DNA from: Aquitalea palustris
GTDB lineage: Bacteria > Pseudomonadota > Gammaproteobacteria > Burkholderiales > Chromobacteriaceae
Reading direction: 5' to 3'
Length of the DNA stretch: 64,000 bases
NCBI RefSeq assembly: GCF_003693445.1
Contig: NZ_RFAR01000007.1
Span: forward strand, 52,397-116,396
The notes under the pieces are model-generated. The model searched no databases. It had not been told where the DNA came from and saw nothing but the letters and a program-made list of their open reading frames with translations. The position numbers were made by a program, and so were the translations under genes. Of this stretch, positions 44,297 to 53,835 are shown piece by piece. Within the stretch, counting starts at the first letter, position 1; each line of letters opens with the position of its first letter.

Positions 44297-44760
44297 CAGG
44301 CCCCCTCTTTCAGCATGGAGGCGCGGCTGGATTCACGCATGAAGGTGGCCACGCCATGGGCAATGGGGTCTGCGGGGTCGTCGTGGTAGCACACCGCGCG
44401 GGTGAAGGCGATCTGGCTGGCCAGGCGGTAACATTCCGCACGGCAGTAGATGGCCTTGCCTGGCGTGGCAGCCTTGAGATAATCGATGCGCAGATCCAGC
44501 GTGGCGATGGTTTCAAAGTCTGGCAGGCAGGCCGTCACTGACACGGCACTGGTGGTATCCACCAGCGAGGTAATGACCCCGCCGTGGATGGTGCCGCTGG
44601 CCGGGTTGCCAACCAGGTCTTCTCGCCAATCCACTTTCAGCGTGGGCTTGCGGCCCTCGGTGCCCAGATACTGGAAACCGAGGGTGGCGCAGTGCGGCAA
44701 GGAGACGAAGAGCGCGCTCATCGTCTCCAGCACCTGCGCATTGGCAGGCGTTGCCGTCAT
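44296..44760 (-). CDS. PaaI-type hotdog thioesterase, first copy
   Basis: A 154-residue hotdog thioesterase. [20 protein letters not shown] is the active-site helix with the HGG motif, then [20 protein letters not shown]. The ATG overlaps the gyrA stop by ATGA, so translation is coupled to gyrA. The link to gyrA is positional only. A substrate cannot be assigned. Confidence 0.9.
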   Translation of the reverse strand: MTATPANAQVLETMSALFVSLPHCATLGFQYLGTEGRKPTLKVDWREDLVGNPASGTIHGGVITSLVDTTSAVSVTACLPDFETIATLDLRIDYLKAATPGKAIYCRAECYRLASQIAFTRAVCYHDDPADPIAHGVATFMRESSRASMLKEGA

Positions 44761-47453
44761 GCCTCGGCGTCCCCTGCGCTGGCTGCGTCAGCTGCCGGTA
44801 CGGCAGCATCCACGCCATCAGCCACGTCACCGTCGACCACTTCCGCCTCGTCGTCAGACTCGCCTTCGGCAACCTTTTCCAGGCCGATCAGTTTCTCGCC
44901 CTCGTCCAGATTGATCAGGCGCACGCCCTGGGCCGAGCGGCCGGTTTCGCGCACTTCCGATACCTTGGTGCGGATCAGCACGCCACCGGTGGTGATCAGC
45001 ATGACGTCGTCGCTGTCTTCCACCAGGCTGGCGGCCACCAGCTTGAGACCGGTCTTGTCGGTCAGATCCATGGCGATCACGCCCTGGGTGCCACGGCTGG
45101 TATGACGGAACTCGCCGGTGCGGGTGCGTTTGCCATAGCCGCCATCACTGGCGGTCAGCACTTGCTGCTCTTCCGAATTGGTGACCAGCAGCGAAATCAC
45201 ATGCTGACCTTCGGCCAGCATCATGCCACGCACACCGGCTGCAGTACGGCCCATCGGGCGCACATCGGTTTCGCTGAAGCGCACGGCCTTGCCGCCATCG
45301 GAGAACAGCATGATCTGCTCGTTGCCGGAGGTCAGTGCCACGCCGATCAGGTTGTCGCCCTCTTCCAGACGTACGGCGATGATGCCGGCGGTACGCGGAC
45401 GGGAGAAGGCTTCCAGCGGAGTTTTCTTCACCGTACCGTTGGCGGTACACATGAAGATGAACGGACCCTTGGCCTTGAGGGCGGCATCTTCGTCGTCCTC
45501 GATCTCGTCCTCGGTCTCGGCGTCAGTAAAGGCCTTGATTGGCAGCAGTGCGTTGATCTTTTCGCCATCGGCCAGCGGCAGCACGTTCACCATCGGTTTG
45601 CCACGGCTGTTGCGGCCGCCTTGCGGCAGATTGTAGACCTTGATCCAGTAGCAACGACCCTTGCTGGAGAAGCACAGCACGTAGTCGTGGGTATTGGCCA
45701 CGAACAGGGTGTCGATGAAATCGTCATCCTTGGTGGCTGCAGCCTGCTTGCCACGACCGCCACGGCGTTGCGAGCGGTAGTCGTCGATCGGCTGGGTCTT
45801 GATGTAGCCGGTATGGGAAATGGTCACCACCATGTCTTGCGGGGTGATCAGGTCCTCGATATTGATGTCGCCACCAAAGGGCTCGATTTCAGAGCGGCGG
45901 CCATCGCCAAACTGGGTCTTGATGGCCAGCAGTTCGTCGCCGATGATCTGGTTGATGCGTTCCGGGCGTTCCAGAATGTCGATCAAATCCAGGATGATGG
46001 CCATGATGTCGCGGTATTCGCCGACGATCTTGTCCTGCTCCAGGCCGGTCAGGCGTTGCAGACGCATTTCCAGGATGGCCTGGGCTTGCGCATCGGACAG
46101 GCGATAGCCATCAGCATGCAGACCGAACTCGACGTCCAGGCCATCCGGGCGGGCCTTGCTCTGATCCACGCGCGACAGCATTTCTTCCACCAGTTCGGAA
46201 CGCCACGGGCGCGCCATCAGCGCGATCTTGGCAGCCGGCGGGGTTTCCGAAGCCTTGATCAGGGCAATGATGTCGTCCACATTGGACAGCGCCACGGCCA
46301 GGCCTTCCAGGATGTGGCCACGCTCACGTGCCTTGCGCAGTTCGAAGATGGTGCGGCGGGTAACGACTTCGCGACGGTGCCGCAGGAATTCGTCGATGAT
46401 CTGCTTCAGGTTCAACAGGCGCGGCTGGCCATCGACCAGGGCCACCATATTGATGCCGAAGCTGTCCTGCAGCTGGGTCAGCTTGAACAGGTGATTGAGC
46501 ACCACTTCCGGCATTTCGCCGCGCTTGAGCTCGATCACGATGCGCATGCCGGACTTGTCCGACTCGTCGCGCAGATCGGAAATACCTTCAATCTGCTTGT
46601 CGCGCACCAGTTCGGCAATGCGTTCCAGCAGGCGCGACTTGTTCACCTGGTACGGAATTTCGTCGACGATGATGGCCTGGCGGTCGCCCTTGCCGATGTC
46701 TTCGAAATGGGTACGGGCGCGCATGATGACGCGGCCACGACCGGTGCGATAGCCCTCTTTCACCCCGGCGGTGCCGTAGATGATGCCTGCAGTCGGGAAG
46801 TCCGGTGCCGGAATGATGTCGATCAGATCATCGATGGTCAGTTCCGGGTTGGCCAGCAGCGCCAGACAGGCATCCACCACTTCCGTCAGGTTGTGCGGCG
46901 GAATATTGGTGGCCATGCCCACGGCAATGCCGGAGGAGCCATTGATCAGCAGATTGGGGATCTTGGCCGGCAGAATCAGCGGCTCGTGTTCCGAACCATC
47001 ATAGTTCGGCCCGAAGTCCACGGTTTCCTTGTCGATGTCGGCCAGCAGTTCGTGCGCAATGCGCGCCATGCGGATTTCGGTATAACGCATGGCGGCAGCG
47101 CTATCGCCATCCACCGAGCCGAAGTTGCCCTGGCCATCCACCAGCGGGTAGCGCAGGCTGAAGTCCTGCGCCATGCGCACGATGGTGTCGTAAACAGCCG
47201 AGTCACCGTGCGGGTGATATTTACCGATGACATCGCCTACGATACGCGCCGATTTCTTGTAGGCGCGGTTCCAGTCGTTGGAAAGTTCGTGCATGGCAAA
47301 CAGCACGCGACGATGTACCGGTTTGAGGCCATCACGCACATCGGGAAGCGCGCGGCCCACGATCACGCTCATGGCGTAATCGAGGTAGGAGCGGCGCATT
47401 TCCTCTTCGAGGCTGATTGGGATCGTTTCCTTGGCGAAAAGCTGATCTGTCAT
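44757..47453 (-). CDS. gyrA: DNA gyrase subunit A
   Basis: DNA-cleaving subunit of gyrase, which introduces negative supercoils. The 898 residues start with [20 protein letters not shown]. The catalytic tyrosine is Tyr124 ([11 protein letters not shown]). The quinolone-resistance region reads [20 protein letters not shown], with Ser85 and Asp89 in the sensitive-type state. The C-terminal beta-pinwheel contains the GyrA box QRRGGRGKQ and ends in an acidic Asp/Glu/Ala tail. The ribosome-binding site is weak. An extended -10 promoter lies upstream. Confidence 0.98.
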   Translation of the reverse strand: MTDQLFAKETIPISLEEEMRRSYLDYAMSVIVGRALPDVRDGLKPVHRRVLFAMHELSNDWNRAYKKSARIVGDVIGKYHPHGDSAVYDTIVRMAQDFSLRYPLVDGQGNFGSVDGDSAAAMRYTEIRMARIAHELLADIDKETVDFGPNYDGSEHEPLILPAKIPNLLINGSSGIAVGMATNIPPHNLTEVVDACLALLANPELTIDDLIDIIPAPDFPTAGIIYGTAGVKEGYRTGRGRVIMRARTHFEDIGKGDRQAIIVDEIPYQVNKSRLLERIAELVRDKQIEGISDLRDESDKSGMRIVIELKRGEMPEVVLNHLFKLTQLQDSFGINMVALVDGQPRLLNLKQIIDEFLRHRREVVTRRTIFELRKARERGHILEGLAVALSNVDDIIALIKASETPPAAKIALMARPWRSELVEEMLSRVDQSKARPDGLDVEFGLHADGYRLSDAQAQAILEMRLQRLTGLEQDKIVGEYRDIMAIILDLIDILERPERINQIIGDELLAIKTQFGDGRRSEIEPFGGDINIEDLITPQDMVVTISHTGYIKTQPIDDYRSQRRGGRGKQAAATKDDDFIDTLFVANTHDYVLCFSSKGRCYWIKVYNLPQGGRNSRGKPMVNVLPLADGEKINALLPIKAFTDAETEDEIEDDEDAALKAKGPFIFMCTANGTVKKTPLEAFSRPRTAGIIAVRLEEGDNLIGVALTSGNEQIMLFSDGGKAVRFSETDVRPMGRTAAGVRGMMLAEGQHVISLLVTNSEEQQVLTASDGGYGKRTRTGEFRHTSRGTQGVIAMDLTDKTGLKLVAASLVEDSDDVMLITTGGVLIRTKVSEVRETGRSAQGVRLINLDEGEKLIGLEKVAEGESDDEAEVVDGDVADGVDAAVPAADAASAGDAEA

Positions 47454-47493
47454 GGGTAAATGGCTATCTTTTCAGGAATCAAAAATAGCCTAG

Positions 47494-47502
47494 ATTCTAG
47501 CA
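47494..47502 (-). promoter_or_regulatory. Extended -10 promoter of gyrA
   Basis: Reading leftward, TG-C-TAGAAT (47502-47494) lies about 41 nt upstream of the gyrA ATG. There is no good -35 box. The same TGCTAGAATC sequence occurs upstream of the DAHP synthase gene. Confidence 0.4.
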
Positions 47503-47651
47503 CGTCCACCCCGTCTACGCATGCCTTGTCGCTTGATGAGCAGCTGCAATGACGGTCAGCCGGTCGCCGCCCTGCTGTGTCAGGTACTTAGCATCACCGG
47601 CAAGGGAAATAGTCTGCAAAACCGCCGCACCCAAGCGGGAGCAGTCATGAC

Positions 47652-47675
47652 AAAGGGCCGCCCCTGGCGACCCTT
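47652..47675 (-). terminator. Hairpin after the ABC-F gene
   Basis: Reading leftward, AAGGGTCGCC (47675-47666) pairs with GGCGGCCCTTT (47662-47652), with one G-U pair and the loop AGG. The T tract is only three residues, so this is a weak terminator of the ABC-F gene. Confidence 0.55.
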
Positions 47676-47696
47676 GATCGGTACGGCAGCCGCCAA

Positions 47697-49364
47697 TCAG
47701 CGCTTGCCGGCTGCTTCTTCGCGCCGACGACGCGCCTCTTCCAGCAGGTAGACCTGGTAATCGTCCAGGTCGCCATCGAAATCCTTCACCCCGCCGCGCG
47801 AAACCAGCCAGAACTCATCACACACCGCACGCAGCAAGGCGCGGTCGTGACTCACCAGCATCACCGAGCCTTCGAACTCGTTCAGCGCCACGCTCAAGGC
47901 CTCACGGGTAGCCAGGTCCAGGTGGTTGGTCGGCTCATCCAGCAGCAGCAGATTGGGGCGTTGCCACACGATCATGCACAGCACCAGCCGCGCCTTTTCG
48001 CCGCCGCTCATGCTGCCGACCTGCTGCTTGACCATGTCGCCGCTGAAGTTGAAGGTGCCGAGGAAGTTACGCAGCCCCTGCTCGCGGCAATCATTGGCTG
48101 GCGGACGGATGGCCGCCGGAATGTCACGCGCCAGGCGGAACATGTGCTCGAGTGGATTATCCTGCGGGCGCAGTACATCCAGCTCCTGCTGCGAGAAGTA
48201 ACCGATATTCAGCCCCTTGCCGCGAATGATCTCGCCGCCGGTTGCCTGCAAGGCCTCGGCCACGGTCTTGACCAGGGTCGACTTGCCCTGCCCGTTCGCC
48301 CCCAGAATACCGATGCGCTGACCAGCCAGTACCGAGCGATTGACGCCACGCACGATGACGGTGGGTGGTGTACCTGCCGGTGCATCCTCGGCTGCCGGAT
48401 AGCCAAACTCGGCCTGCGACATGGTCAGCATGGGATTGGGCAGGCTTTGCGGCTCTTTGAATTCAAACTGGAAATCTGCCTCGGCCAGCACCGGAGCAAT
48501 CTTCTCCATCCGCTCCAGCGCCTTGACCCGGCTTTGCGCCTGCTTGGCCTTGCTGGCCTTGGCCTTGAAGCGATTGATGAAGCTTTGCAGGTGGGCAATC
48601 TTCTCCTGCTGCTTGGCCTGCGCCGCCTGCTGCAGAATCATCTGCTCGGCGCGCATGTCTTCAAATTTGCTGTAATTGCCGCCGTAGCGCACCAGCTTGG
48701 CGTTGTCGACATGCAAGGTGACGTTGGTGACTGCATCAAGAAATTCGCGGTCATGACTGATCACCACCATGGTGCCGCCATAGTTTTTCAGCCAGGCTTC
48801 CAGCCAGACCAGTGCGTCCAGATCCAGGTGGTTGGTTGGCTCGTCCAGCAGCAAGAGATCGGACGGACACATCAGTGCACGTGCCAGTTGCAGGCGCATG
48901 CGCCAGCCACCGGAAAAACTGTTTACCGGCTGGCTTAGCTCGGCCACGCTAAAACCCAAACCCAGAATCAGCGACTGCGCGCGCGCCGGCGCGTCGTGCT
49001 CGCCCGCATCATTCAACGCCGTATAGGCATGCGCCATGCGCATATAATCTTCGCCCGCCTCGGCCTCGGCCACTTCCAGCCGCGCCGCCAGCAAGGTGGT
49101 ATCGCCCTCGACCACGAAGTCGGTGGCAGTCTGCTCGGTTTCCGGCATGTCCTGCGCCACCTGCGCCATGCGCCATTGCGCCGGGATCGACACATCGCCG
49201 CCATCTTCATGCAGGCTGCCATTGAGCACTGCAAACAAGGAGGACTTGCCCGCGCCATTGCGGCCAACCAGGCCCACTTTCTCGCCCGGATTAAGCGTAA
49301 CCGAGGCGTTGTCGAGCAAAACTTTACTACCGCGACGCAAGGCCACGTTCTTTAAGATAATCAT
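47697..49364 (-). CDS. yheS: ABC-F family ATPase, YheS-like, short form
   Basis: Soluble protein with two ABC cassettes, acting on the ribosome by family analogy and not as a transporter. Cassette 1 has Walker A GLVGRNGAGKSSL, signature SFSGGWRMRLQLA and LLLLDEPTNHLDLDAL. The P-site tRNA interaction linker (about 235-310, AKASKAKQAQSRVKALERME) precedes cassette 2 with GILGANGQGKSTL and SMSGGEKARLVL. E. coli YheS is 637 residues; this one is 555 and lacks the C-terminal coiled-coil extension, ending EEARRRREEAAGKR. No frameshifted remnant was seen downstream. The start is the ATG at 49364, preceded by a 250-bp gap. Confidence 0.92.
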   Translation of the reverse strand: MIILKNVALRRGSKVLLDNASVTLNPGEKVGLVGRNGAGKSSLFAVLNGSLHEDGGDVSIPAQWRMAQVAQDMPETEQTATDFVVEGDTTLLAARLEVAEAEAGEDYMRMAHAYTALNDAGEHDAPARAQSLILGLGFSVAELSQPVNSFSGGWRMRLQLARALMCPSDLLLLDEPTNHLDLDALVWLEAWLKNYGGTMVVISHDREFLDAVTNVTLHVDNAKLVRYGGNYSKFEDMRAEQMILQQAAQAKQQEKIAHLQSFINRFKAKASKAKQAQSRVKALERMEKIAPVLAEADFQFEFKEPQSLPNPMLTMSQAEFGYPAAEDAPAGTPPTVIVRGVNRSVLAGQRIGILGANGQGKSTLVKTVAEALQATGGEIIRGKGLNIGYFSQQELDVLRPQDNPLEHMFRLARDIPAAIRPPANDCREQGLRNFLGTFNFSGDMVKQQVGSMSGGEKARLVLCMIVWQRPNLLLLDEPTNHLDLATREALSVALNEFEGSVMLVSHDRALLRAVCDEFWLVSRGGVKDFDGDLDDYQVYLLEEARRRREEAAGKR

Positions 49365-49620
49365 TGAGTCAGTTGCGCATTCATGAGGGCGAGGTGAATT
49401 TCACTTGAGTGAGCCGCATCGGGCCCGCAGCCATGGACAGGCTGCTGGCAACCCTGGCTTGGGCAAACGAGGCGGCAGTATCGCACGAAACGACCCGCCT
49501 GGCGGTGTCTTGCACTCGTCCGCAACGTACGCGTCGCAGACGAATTGGTACGACGAGACGAGCAACAAAGCGGTATGGGCGGTGATTTCGTCTAAAATCT
49601 TTTGCCGAAAACGCAAATGC

Positions 49621-49651
49621 AAAACGGGCCTTGTATTTCTACAAGGCCCGT
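49621..49651 (-). terminator. Terminator of the tRNA-Thr gene
   Basis: Reading leftward, ACGGGCCTTGTA (49651-49640) and TACAAGGCCCGT (49635-49624) form a perfect 12-bp stem with a 4-nt loop, followed by TTTT. It begins 7 nt after the tRNA CCA end. Confidence 0.88.
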
Positions 49652-49657
49652 GGAATA

Positions 49658-49733
49658 TGGTGCCGGCGGCAGGAATCGAACTCGCGACCCCCTGATTACA
49701 AGTCAGGTGCTCTACCAACTGAGCTACACCGGC
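49658..49733 (-). tRNA. tRNA-Thr(UGU)
   Basis: A 76-nt tRNA on the minus strand with encoded CCA (49660-49658). The acceptor stem GCCGGTG pairs with CGCCGGC. The D arm GCTCAGTTGGTAGAGC, anticodon loop CTTGTAA (anticodon TGT) and T arm with GTTCGATTC are all normal. The TGT anticodon reads ACA and related threonine codons. It has its own promoter and terminator and stands alone. Confidence 0.97.
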
Positions 49734-49743
49734 GAAGGGCTGC

Positions 49744-49772
49744 AATATAGCGTCTTGCCCCTTGGCTGGCAA
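49744..49772 (-). promoter_or_regulatory. Promoter of tRNA-Thr
   Basis: Reading leftward, TTGCCA (49772-49767) and TATATT (49749-49744) are 17 nt apart. The predicted start is about four nt before the mature tRNA 5' end. Confidence 0.7.
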
Positions 49773-49777
49773 GCCCG

Positions 49778-50170
49778 TCAGTGCATTTTTTTATGCTTCT
49801 TGATCGGCTTTTTCGCTAGCTTATTGTTTTTGCTTGATTTGTGATGAGCGGGCTTGGCGGTATTTTTTTTGCCTGCCGTCACTTTGCCGGCAGGCTTGTG
49901 TGTTGCCGCGGCCGCGTGCTTGCCATGCTGACGGTGCTGCCCCTTGCCCGCGGCATGATGCTTGCGGCTGGACGGCTTGCTGGCTTTGCGGTGCGTATTG
50001 GCGGTATTGGCCCGACTGGCTGATGCATGATGCGCTGGCTTCTTGGCAGACTTGAGCGGTGCGCTCGGCACATCGCCCGGCAGCGGGATGTCTTCGGTTT
50101 CTGCATGGGCGAAGCCGCCCAGCAGCAGTGCACCCAGCAACAGGGCAGTGCGAATAAATGAATGATTCAT
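49778..50170 (-). CDS. Exported Lys/His/Ala-rich (histone-H1-like) low-complexity protein
   Basis: A 130-residue protein with a clear signal peptide (MNHSFIRTALLLGALLLGGF, cleavage after AHA) and a short acidic segment, ETEDIPLPGDVP. About 95 residues of Lys, His, Ala, Ser and Arg then run to the C-terminus, with no acidic residues (e.g. KKPAHHASASRANTANTHRK, KPSSRKHHAAGKGQ). It should be very basic, disordered and periplasmic or secreted. Possible roles, all inferred: binding of DNA, metals or lipopolysaccharide, or cell-wall association. No close family is recognised. The start at 50170 is set by the signal peptide. An upstream frame to 50242 lacks support. Confidence 0.75.
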   Translation of the reverse strand: MNHSFIRTALLLGALLLGGFAHAETEDIPLPGDVPSAPLKSAKKPAHHASASRANTANTHRKASKPSSRKHHAAGKGQHRQHGKHAAAATHKPAGKVTAGKKNTAKPAHHKSSKNNKLAKKPIKKHKKMH

Positions 50171-50269
50171 GGTGAAGTCTGGGCCCTTAGTGGTTGGCCA
50201 TCTGGCTTGATGAACATGGATGCAAGGTGGCAATACTAGCATGGCTTGTCTGCGGCATCACCCAGCCGG

Positions 50270-50290
50270 GGCCAGGGCATTGCCCTGGCC
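50270..50290. repeat. Hairpin in a divergent intergenic region
   Basis: GGCCAGGGC (50270-50278) and GCCCTGGCC (50282-50290) form a perfect 9-bp stem with loop ATT. It lies between the basic exported protein and the solute-binding protein, without a T tract. Function is unclear. Confidence 0.4.
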
Positions 50291-50416
50291 GTGTGCTCCA
50301 TTACGATACGCATGTGCATTCAATTTGCATTTGACTGGGCAATTACTCCGACAAAGCTGATGCCGTGGGCTTATAAATAATGCTAAAGACATTTGCTTCG
50401 CAAAGGAGCGCATTTC

Positions 50417-51151
50417 ATGCCCGGCTTTTTTTGCACACTGCTGGTACTTGGCCTGCTGCTCATGCCCGACCTTGCCCGGGCAGCAGAACCAAGCCAGGTC
50501 ATCATGCTGGAATGCGACTATCTCCCCAGCATCTGCAATCAGCCAGACCAACCCAGCCCCGGGGTGATGATAGAAATTGGCAACGAAGTGATACGCCGGG
50601 CCGGCTTTACTCCTCAGACCAGAATTCGCCCTTGGAACCGCGCCATGCGCGAGGTGATCGCCAGCCGCAACGCCATCATCATTTACTTTGCCCGCACACC
50701 TGAGCGAGAACCGCTGTTTCACTGGATTGCCATCATCAATCGCACAGATTTCAGATTTTTCACCCGCGATGGCGCTGCGCCATGCAATACCTTGCAGCAA
50801 GCTGCTGCCGGGCGCATCGGCGTACGCAGTGGTTCCAGCGTGCTCAGCTGGCTGGCGCAACAAGGCATGCGCACACAACAAATCGAACAAGGCCAGCTGG
50901 CCGATATGGCCAAAATGCTTAAGGCTGGCCGTGTCGACAGTTTTCTGGGCAGTGCTGCCACCTTCAAGCCCAGCTACCAACAAGAAACCGGCGCCATGCC
51001 GGTAGAAGGCAAGGTGGTCTACAGTAGCGAAAACTGGATTGCCTCCGGCCCACTCTTTCCGCCCGAAACCGCAGCCAAGCTCGCCAATGCCCTCAGTCGC
51101 ATGAAAGAAGACGGCTTTATCGAGCAGGTCATGCGTAAATATGGCAAGTAA
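50417..51151 (+). CDS. Family-3 periplasmic solute-binding protein
   Basis: A 244-residue protein with signal peptide (MPGFFCTLLVLGLLLMPDLARA) and a bacterial extracellular solute-binding family-3 fold (polar amino-acid type). Segments include GVMIEIGNEVIRRAGFTPQT, RPWNRAMREVIASRNAIIIY, GRIGVRSGSSVLSWLAQQG and LADMAKMLKAGRVDSFLGSA. AAGGAG eight nt before the ATG at 50417 sets the start. It is an orphan with no permease. It resembles the many lone family-3 proteins of Neisseriales whose ligands are unknown. Confidence 0.88.
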   Translation: MPGFFCTLLVLGLLLMPDLARAAEPSQVIMLECDYLPSICNQPDQPSPGVMIEIGNEVIRRAGFTPQTRIRPWNRAMREVIASRNAIIIYFARTPEREPLFHWIAIINRTDFRFFTRDGAAPCNTLQQAAAGRIGVRSGSSVLSWLAQQGMRTQQIEQGQLADMAKMLKAGRVDSFLGSAATFKPSYQQETGAMPVEGKVVYSSENWIASGPLFPPETAAKLANALSRMKEDGFIEQVMRKYGK

Positions 51152-51220
51152 ATACAACGCATCAGGCTGTTGAGTGCAGCCTCTCACCGCCATGGACAAG
51201 CACGCCGGACAGGATACTTG

Positions 51221-51637
51221 TCATTCGGCCGTCACTGCTGCGCGCACGCTCCAGCAGGCCAGCACACCCCATAGCACAGCCAGTGCATTACCCAGGGTGA
51301 ACAGCACATGAAAAACCTTGGGTGCTGCGAGCCAGCCTTCCAGATGATTTTCTCCCAGCAGCAAGGACAAGCCACATAACAATAAGGTGACATTACGCTT
51401 GGTACGCAGATCCGGCTGATGGGCAGCCCAGCCAAAGACAAAGGCGAGCAGCAAGTCGAAGTAAGCAATTTCCCGCTGCCAGTGTGGGGACGCGGCCCAG
51501 GTGGTGCCAGCAGCAGTCCATGCTGGCTGGACAATGTGGGCCAGTGCCGCACCAACAGCCGCACTGGCCCACAGCCGCAGCAAGATGTCGAAGCGGGCGC
51601 ATCCTGAAGATGAGTTGATGGCTGGCTGGCGTTTCAT
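51221..51637 (-). CDS. Small four-helix membrane protein, function unknown
   Basis: A 138-residue protein with about four hydrophobic segments (residues near 15-35 FDILLRLWASAAVGAALAHI, 55-75 IAYFDLLLAFVFGWAAH, 83-95 VTLLLCGLSLLLGE and 105-128 VFHVLFTLGNALAVLWGVLA). The ATG at 51637 follows GAAAGCCC weakly. An alternative ATG at 51736 would add a polar 33-residue stretch. I do not recognise the family. It is convergent with the solute-binding gene. Confidence 0.7.
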   Translation of the reverse strand: MKRQPAINSSSGCARFDILLRLWASAAVGAALAHIVQPAWTAAGTTWAASPHWQREIAYFDLLLAFVFGWAAHQPDLRTKRNVTLLLCGLSLLLGENHLEGWLAAPKVFHVLFTLGNALAVLWGVLACWSVRAAVTAE

Positions 51638-52133
51638 CGGCAAGGGCTTTCTGCAAAACTGCTGTAGCTCCTCTCTCGAATAATGGCGAGGAGCGTGGTT
51701 TGAAGTAAACGGCAGATGATAATACTTGTATGTCATGATTGGCCATTCTCAAGAAAAGCCAGCATGAAACGCGCCCTTCTACTTCGACCTGCCCCCTCGC
51801 CTGTCAAACCCTGTACGCAGAATGCCCACCGCCTGGAGGCTGTGTGGCCCACGACGAAGTGCGTGACTGGCTGAGATAATCTGCGTGATGTGAATAATCA
51901 TTCCTACGGCGGGAGCTGTTCCGCATGCAGGACCACAGTGGACAATGTGCTTGTCTGGCTTGGCTGAGGCGGCTTTGCATGGGCTGCACAGCAAACAGGG
52001 TTCCGGTATAGTAAAGCCCATCTCATTCACCTACCCGCTTACCCAAGCCCAATAAAAGCAATTGGGGGGGGAAGGGGGTGGCAAATAGCTGGAAAGTTAA
52101 TTAAATCCAGTAAATTCAAGGGTTTATGCAATC
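51638..52133. other. 496-bp gap upstream of trpG
   Basis: No gene is supported (short frames have no ribosome-binding site). The right part holds TATAGT near 52010, a possible -10 for trpG with a poor -35, and a G-rich tract (52064-52081). No Trp-rich leader peptide was found. Confidence 0.5.
52064..52081 (+). promoter_or_regulatory. G-rich tract upstream of trpG
   Basis: Eight G residues, AA, five G residues, T and two G residues lie 53 nt before the trpG start. The tract could form a G-quadruplex or slipped structure in the leader and is prone to length variation. Confidence 0.35.
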
Positions 52134-52703
52134 ATGCTGCTAATGATCGATAACTACGACTCGTTTACCTACAATCTGGTGCAATACTTCGGCGAGCTCC
52201 AGCAAGAGGTAAAGGTGTTTCGCAATGATGAAATCACCCTGGAACAAATCGAGGCCTTGCAGCCGCAGTACCTGGTGATTTCCCCCGGCCCCTGCACCCC
52301 GAACGAGGCCGGGATTTCAGTGGCGGCCATCAAGCATTTTGCCGGCAAGCTACCCATCATGGGGGTGTGCCTGGGTCATCAGGGGATTGGCCAGGCTTTT
52401 GGCGGCAAGATCATTCACGCCAAGCAGCTGATGCATGGCAAGGTGTCGCCGGTGCATCATCACAATATCGGCATGTTCCGTGACCTGCCCAACCCGGTTA
52501 GCTGCACCCGCTATCACTCGCTGGTGATCGAGCGTGAAACGCTGCCGGACTGTCTGGAAATCACCGCCTGGACCGACGATGGTGAAATCATGGGCGTGCG
52601 CCACAAAACCCTGCCCATCGAGGGTGTGCAGTTCCATCCCGAGTCCATCCTGACCGAGCATGGCCACCGCATGCTGGACAATTTCCTCAAGGAATTCGCC
52701 TGA
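52134..52703 (+). CDS. trpG: Anthranilate/aminodeoxychorismate synthase glutaminase subunit
   Basis: Class-I glutamine amidotransferase supplying ammonia to TrpE (tryptophan) or PabB (folate). The 189 residues open [20 protein letters not shown]. The nucleophile Cys79 is in [13 protein letters not shown], with the His-Glu pair near the C-terminus ([15 protein letters not shown]). The oxyanion segment [13 protein letters not shown] is intact. AAGGG lies upstream. trpD follows at 89 nt, which favours the tryptophan role, but shared use with PabB is common. The trpE partner is not in this window. Confidence 0.95.
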   Translation: MLLMIDNYDSFTYNLVQYFGELQQEVKVFRNDEITLEQIEALQPQYLVISPGPCTPNEAGISVAAIKHFAGKLPIMGVCLGHQGIGQAFGGKIIHAKQLMHGKVSPVHHHNIGMFRDLPNPVSCTRYHSLVIERETLPDCLEITAWTDDGEIMGVRHKTLPIEGVQFHPESILTEHGHRMLDNFLKEFA

Positions 52704-52716
52704 GCGAATGACTGAC

Positions 52717-52741
52717 GGCCCCGCCCAATACTGACGGGGCC
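52717..52741 (+). terminator. Hairpin between trpG and trpD
   Basis: GGCCCCG (52717-52723) and CGGGGCC (52735-52741) form a perfect 7-bp stem with an 11-nt loop, followed by TCTTT. It is a weak terminator, perhaps attenuating trpD. Confidence 0.5.
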
Positions 52742-52792
52742 TCTTTGCCGTGCTGCCAAGACAGCCCCGCCCGCGATTCAAGGACCCTCATC

Positions 52793-53821
52793 ATGCTGAC
52801 CCCCCAGGCCGCCCTCAACCGACTGATTGACGGCAACGAACTGTTTTTTGACGAAATGCTGGATCTGATGCGCCAGATTATGCGTGGCGAGCTGACGCCG
52901 GCGCAGACGGCTGCCATTTTGATTGGGCTGCGCACCAAGGTGGAAAGCGTGTCGGAGATTGCCGCTGCCGCCACGGTGATGCGCGAGTTCGCTACCCCGG
53001 TGCCGGTCAGCCGGCGCGAGCATCTGATTGATACTTGCGGCACTGGTGGCGACAAGAGCCACACCTTTAATATCTCCACCACCTCGGCCTTTGTGGTGGC
53101 TGCCGCCGGGGCACGAGTAGCCAAGCATGGCGGGCGTTCGGTATCGTCCAGCTCCGGCAGTGCCGATGTGCTGGAGCTGCTGGGGGTTAATCTCAACCTC
53201 AGCCCGGAACAGGTGGCCCGCTGCATCGATGAAATCGGTGTCGGCTTCATGTTCGCCCCCAATCACCACAGTGCGATGAAGCATGTTGCCCCCATCCGCA
53301 AGGAACTTGGGGCGCGCACCATCTTCAATATCCTGGGGCCGCTGACCAATCCGGCCAACGCCGATCACCAGATCATGGGGGTATTCCACCCTGATCTGGT
53401 CGGCATCCAGTCGCGGGTGTTGAAGCAGCTGGGCAGCAAGCATGTGATGATCGTGCACGGCCTGGACGGGCTGGATGAGATCACCCTCAGCGACCGCACC
53501 ATGGTGGCCGAACTGAAAGACGGCCAGATCGAGGAATATATCCTGGACCCGCGTGAGCTGGGTTTCAGCTTCTTCGAACTCAAAGATATCCAGGCCACCA
53601 GCGCCACCGCGTCGCGCGACATCCTGCTGTCGGTACTGGACAACCAACCTGGTCCGGCGCGGGACATCGTCCTGCTCAACGCCGGCGCAGCGATTTATAC
53701 TGCCGACATTTGCGCCACGCTGCCGGAAGGCATTGCGCTGGCGCGGGAAGTGCTGGCCAGCGGCCAGGCACGCGCCAAGCTGCAGCAACTGATAGACCTG
53801 AGCCAGTCACTGGCTGGCTAA
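52793..53821 (+). CDS. trpD: Anthranilate phosphoribosyltransferase
   Basis: Adds phosphoribosyl from PRPP to anthranilate, the second tryptophan-specific step. The 342 residues contain the PRPP-binding [20 protein letters not shown], the [20 protein letters not shown] loop and [20 protein letters not shown], with [10 protein letters not shown]. The ATG at 52793 has AAGGACC upstream. An upstream frame to 52745 is dismissed. trpC, which commonly follows, is absent; a phosphomannomutase gene follows a terminator instead. Confidence 0.97.
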   Translation: MLTPQAALNRLIDGNELFFDEMLDLMRQIMRGELTPAQTAAILIGLRTKVESVSEIAAAATVMREFATPVPVSRREHLIDTCGTGGDKSHTFNISTTSAFVVAAAGARVAKHGGRSVSSSSGSADVLELLGVNLNLSPEQVARCIDEIGVGFMFAPNHHSAMKHVAPIRKELGARTIFNILGPLTNPANADHQIMGVFHPDLVGIQSRVLKQLGSKHVMIVHGLDGLDEITLSDRTMVAELKDGQIEEYILDPRELGFSFFELKDIQATSATASRDILLSVLDNQPGPARDIVLLNAGAAIYTADICATLPEGIALAREVLASGQARAKLQQLIDLSQSLAG

Positions 53822-53835
53822 ACCCTGCTTTTGCA

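Noticed and set aside
44751..47459. A 902-codon plus-strand open frame opposite gyrA
   Set aside because: It mirrors gyrA on the antisense strand, is rich in His/Gln/Val typical of reversed GC-rich codons, and has no ribosome-binding site. The gyrA frame is unmistakable.
47454..47696. Frameshifted C-terminal remainder of the ABC-F gene
   Set aside because: No frame in this gap gives a charged coiled-coil translation like the YheS tail.
49405..49695. Plus-strand frame overlapping the tRNA-Thr gene
   Set aside because: Its C-terminal residues AAGIELATP are the well-known spurious translation of a tRNA T-arm; no ribosome-binding site.
52000..52133. Tryptophan leader peptide with attenuator before trpG
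   Set aside because: No short ORF with consecutive Trp codons and no competing hairpins were found in the leader.
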